A stretch of DNA of 6,517 bases from Wenzhouxiangella sp. GTDB lineage: Bacteria > Pseudomonadota > Gammaproteobacteria > Xanthomonadales > Wenzhouxiangellaceae. The stretch covers positions 1 through 6,517 of the forward strand of contig SKKV01000173.1 of the NCBI GenBank assembly GCA_007123575.1, written 5' to 3'. Numbering within the stretch: the stretch's first letter is position 1; each line of letters begins with the position of its first letter. The position numbers and the translations under genes are program-made. Below, piece after piece: positions 5,611 through 6,517 of this stretch. Under the pieces are notes generated by a model. The model saw nothing but the letters and a program-made list of their open reading frames with translations. It made no database searches and was not told the origin of the DNA.

Positions 5611-6338
5611 ATCAGGCCCCTCCCTCTGTCGCGCGCTCGGAGGGGGCGTTGCCAATTGTCTATCGGGACGAATGGTTATGCGCCATCGACAAGCCTTGCG
5701 GCTTGATGGTCCATCGCAGCAATCGCGGAACCGACAAGCGCTTTGCCATGCAGCTGCTGCGCGATCAGCTCGGTCAGCGCGTTTTTCCGATCCACCGTCT
5801 GGACCGGGCCACCTCCGGACTGCTGCTGTTTGCCCTCAACGCCGATACCGCCGCCAGGCTGGGCGAGCAGATGATGGCGCGCACCGTCATCAAGCGCTAC
5901 CTGGCCGTGGTTCGCGGTCATGTTGATGATGAGGGTCTGATCGATCATCCCCTGGCCCCGGACGGCAAGGGCTTAGAAAAGGAAGCGCAAACCCGCTACT
6001 GCTGCCTGGCACGGATCGAGCTGCCGTTTGCCGTCGGGCGCTACGCCACCAGCCGCTACTCGCTGGTCAGGGCCCAGCCCGAGACCGGCCGCATGCACCA
6101 GATCCGGCGCCACTTCAAACACATCTTCCACCCCATCATCGGCGATACCACCTATGGCGAAGGCCGCCACAACCGCCTGTTCCGCCAGCACTTTGCCTGC
6201 CACCGCCTTCTGCTGCATGCCAGCGAACTCACTTTCCAGCACCCCGCCGACCAACGCACCATGACTCTCTCCGTCCAGCCCGACGGCGAATTCCAGCGCG
6301 TGATCGAACGTTTTGAGGTGCCGCAAGTCGAGCTGTAA
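5607..6338 (+). CDS. truC: tRNA pseudouridine(65) synthase TruC
   Basis: This RluA-family enzyme isomerises uridine 65 in the T-arm of certain tRNAs (tRNA-Ile and tRNA-Asp in E. coli). The 243-residue product follows E. coli TruC as I remember it through IVYRDEWLCAIDKPCGLMVHRS (residues 17-38, split by small changes), the catalytic HRLDRATSG with Asp66, IKRYLAVVRG (95-104), GRYATSRYSL (144-153), TGRMHQIRRH (160-169) and HPIIGD (175-180). There is no S4 RNA-binding domain, as expected for TruC. The ATG at 5607 overlaps the upstream stop as ATGA but has no ribosome site. A TTG at 5649 with GGAGG five bases upstream would give 229 residues and an N-terminus lining up with E. coli TruC. The serine hydrolase has no obvious functional link. 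Confidence 0.92.
   Translation: MNQAPPSVARSEGALPIVYRDEWLCAIDKPCGLMVHRSNRGTDKRFAMQLLRDQLGQRVFPIHRLDRATSGLLLFALNADTAARLGEQMMARTVIKRYLAVVRGHVDDEGLIDHPLAPDGKGLEKEAQTRYCCLARIELPFAVGRYATSRYSLVRAQPETGRMHQIRRHFKHIFHPIIGDTTYGEGRHNRLFRQHFACHRLLLHASELTFQHPADQRTMTLSVQPDGEFQRVIERFEVPQVEL
5617..5651 (+). promoter_or_regulatory. Alternative truC start with Shine-Dalgarno inside a potential hairpin
   Basis: GGAGG (5639-5643) lies five bases before an in-frame TTG (5649-5651), a textbook start arrangement. CCCCTCC (5617-5623) is complementary to 5639-5645, so the site could be masked in a 7-bp stem with a 15-base loop. Ribosomes finishing the upstream gene at 5610 would sit next to this stem and could open it, which would couple translation of the two genes. 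The pairing is visible; the mechanism is inferred. Confidence 0.45.
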
Positions 6339-6347
6339 AGGCGATAC

Positions 6348-6380
6348 TCTCGCGGAGGCGCAAAGGCGCAAAGAAAAAAC
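6348..6380 (+). repeat. Octamer head repeat, copy 2
   Basis: Second copy of the sequence at 3718-3750, starting ten bases after the truC stop codon. It contains two perfect GCGCAAAG octamers in tandem. A GGAATAAAAAAC stretch follows at about 6388-6399, like the GGATAAAAGAC after copy 1, and then a long inverted repeat. Confidence 0.75.
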
Positions 6381-6402
6381 TGGGAGAGGAATAAAAAACC
6401 TG

Positions 6403-6481
6403 TTGGAACCACCGAAAACACCGAAGACACCGAAACTGCAAAGTGCCTTTTCGGTGATTTCGGTGTCTTCGGTGGTTCCAA
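6403..6481. repeat. 33-bp inverted repeat built from nonamers
   Basis: Arms at 6403-6435 and 6449-6481 pair at 30 of 33 positions around a 13-base loop. Each arm consists of tandem 9-base units with consensus CACCGAARA, closed at the outer end by TTGGAAC. As RNA it would form a very stable hairpin about 65 bases after the truC stop. AAAATGG, not a U run, follows on the plus strand, so it is not a textbook terminator, though it may end or protect the transcript. Confidence 0.88.
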
Positions 6482-6496
6482 AAATGGAAACCTGAA

Positions 6497-6516
6497 AAAG
6501 GCAGGAAACAGCCTTT
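6497..6516. repeat. Small inverted repeat at the right edge
   Basis: AAAGGC (6497-6502) pairs with GCCTTT (6511-6516) around an 8-base loop. The window ends one base later, so it may be part of a larger structure. With T-rich sequence on the minus strand side it could belong to a terminator of a gene arriving from the right, but this cannot be judged here. Confidence 0.3.
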
Positions 6517-6517
6517 C

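Noticed and set aside
5617..5645. CCCCTCC/GGAGGGG as a terminator between the hydrolase and truC
   Set aside because: No U tract follows and the downstream gene overlaps the upstream one, so termination here is implausible.
6403..6481. The nonamer hairpin as a CRISPR-like or classical terminator structure
   Set aside because: The units are contiguous and 9 bases long, with no spacers, and no U run follows the stem. It fits an extragenic inverted repeat better.

Overview
The window looks like chromosomal DNA of a GC-rich gammaproteobacterium. The evidence is the tyrosine/homogentisate gene order, a TruC that can be followed motif by motif against the E. coli enzyme, and short extragenic palindromes. 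The features may suit a Xanthomonadales- or Chromatiales-like lineage, but I cannot fix the order from sequence alone. There are no tRNA, rRNA, CRISPR, transposase or phage signals.

Layout: (1) Positions 1-3141, minus strand, form a tyrosine catabolic operon read right to left. It holds hpd (4-hydroxyphenylpyruvate dioxygenase), hmgA (homogentisate 1,2-dioxygenase, the short ~370-residue type) and a fumarylacetoacetate hydrolase-family gene cut by the left edge. Together they convert 4-hydroxyphenylpyruvate to homogentisate, open its ring, and hydrolyse the resulting fumarylacetoacetate to fumarate and acetoacetate. A maleylacetoacetate isomerase gene is not in the window. (2) Positions 3142-3274 are a compact divergent control region. 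It has a good sigma70-type promoter for the operon, a weaker one for a MarR-family regulator, and a 16-bp palindrome overlapping both. (3) Positions 3275-3700, plus strand, encode the MarR regulator, the likely controller of the operon and of itself. (4) Positions 3701-4083 are a 383-bp gap with octamer-built repeats and hairpins. (5) Positions 4084-6338, plus strand, hold an exported serine beta-lactamase-like hydrolase with an extra C-terminal domain. It overlaps by 4 bp the tRNA pseudouridine synthase gene truC. (6) Positions 6339-6517 are another repeat-rich tail.

No wholly new gene system is evident. The most unusual content is extragenic. Three long inverted repeats (858-939, 3771-3842, 6403-6481) each have arms made of degenerate tandem microrepeats, with periods of 7, 8 and 9 nt respectively. 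Two of them follow the same octamer head sequence just downstream of a gene's stop codon. The control region between hpd and the MarR gene is the clearest testable regulatory prediction.
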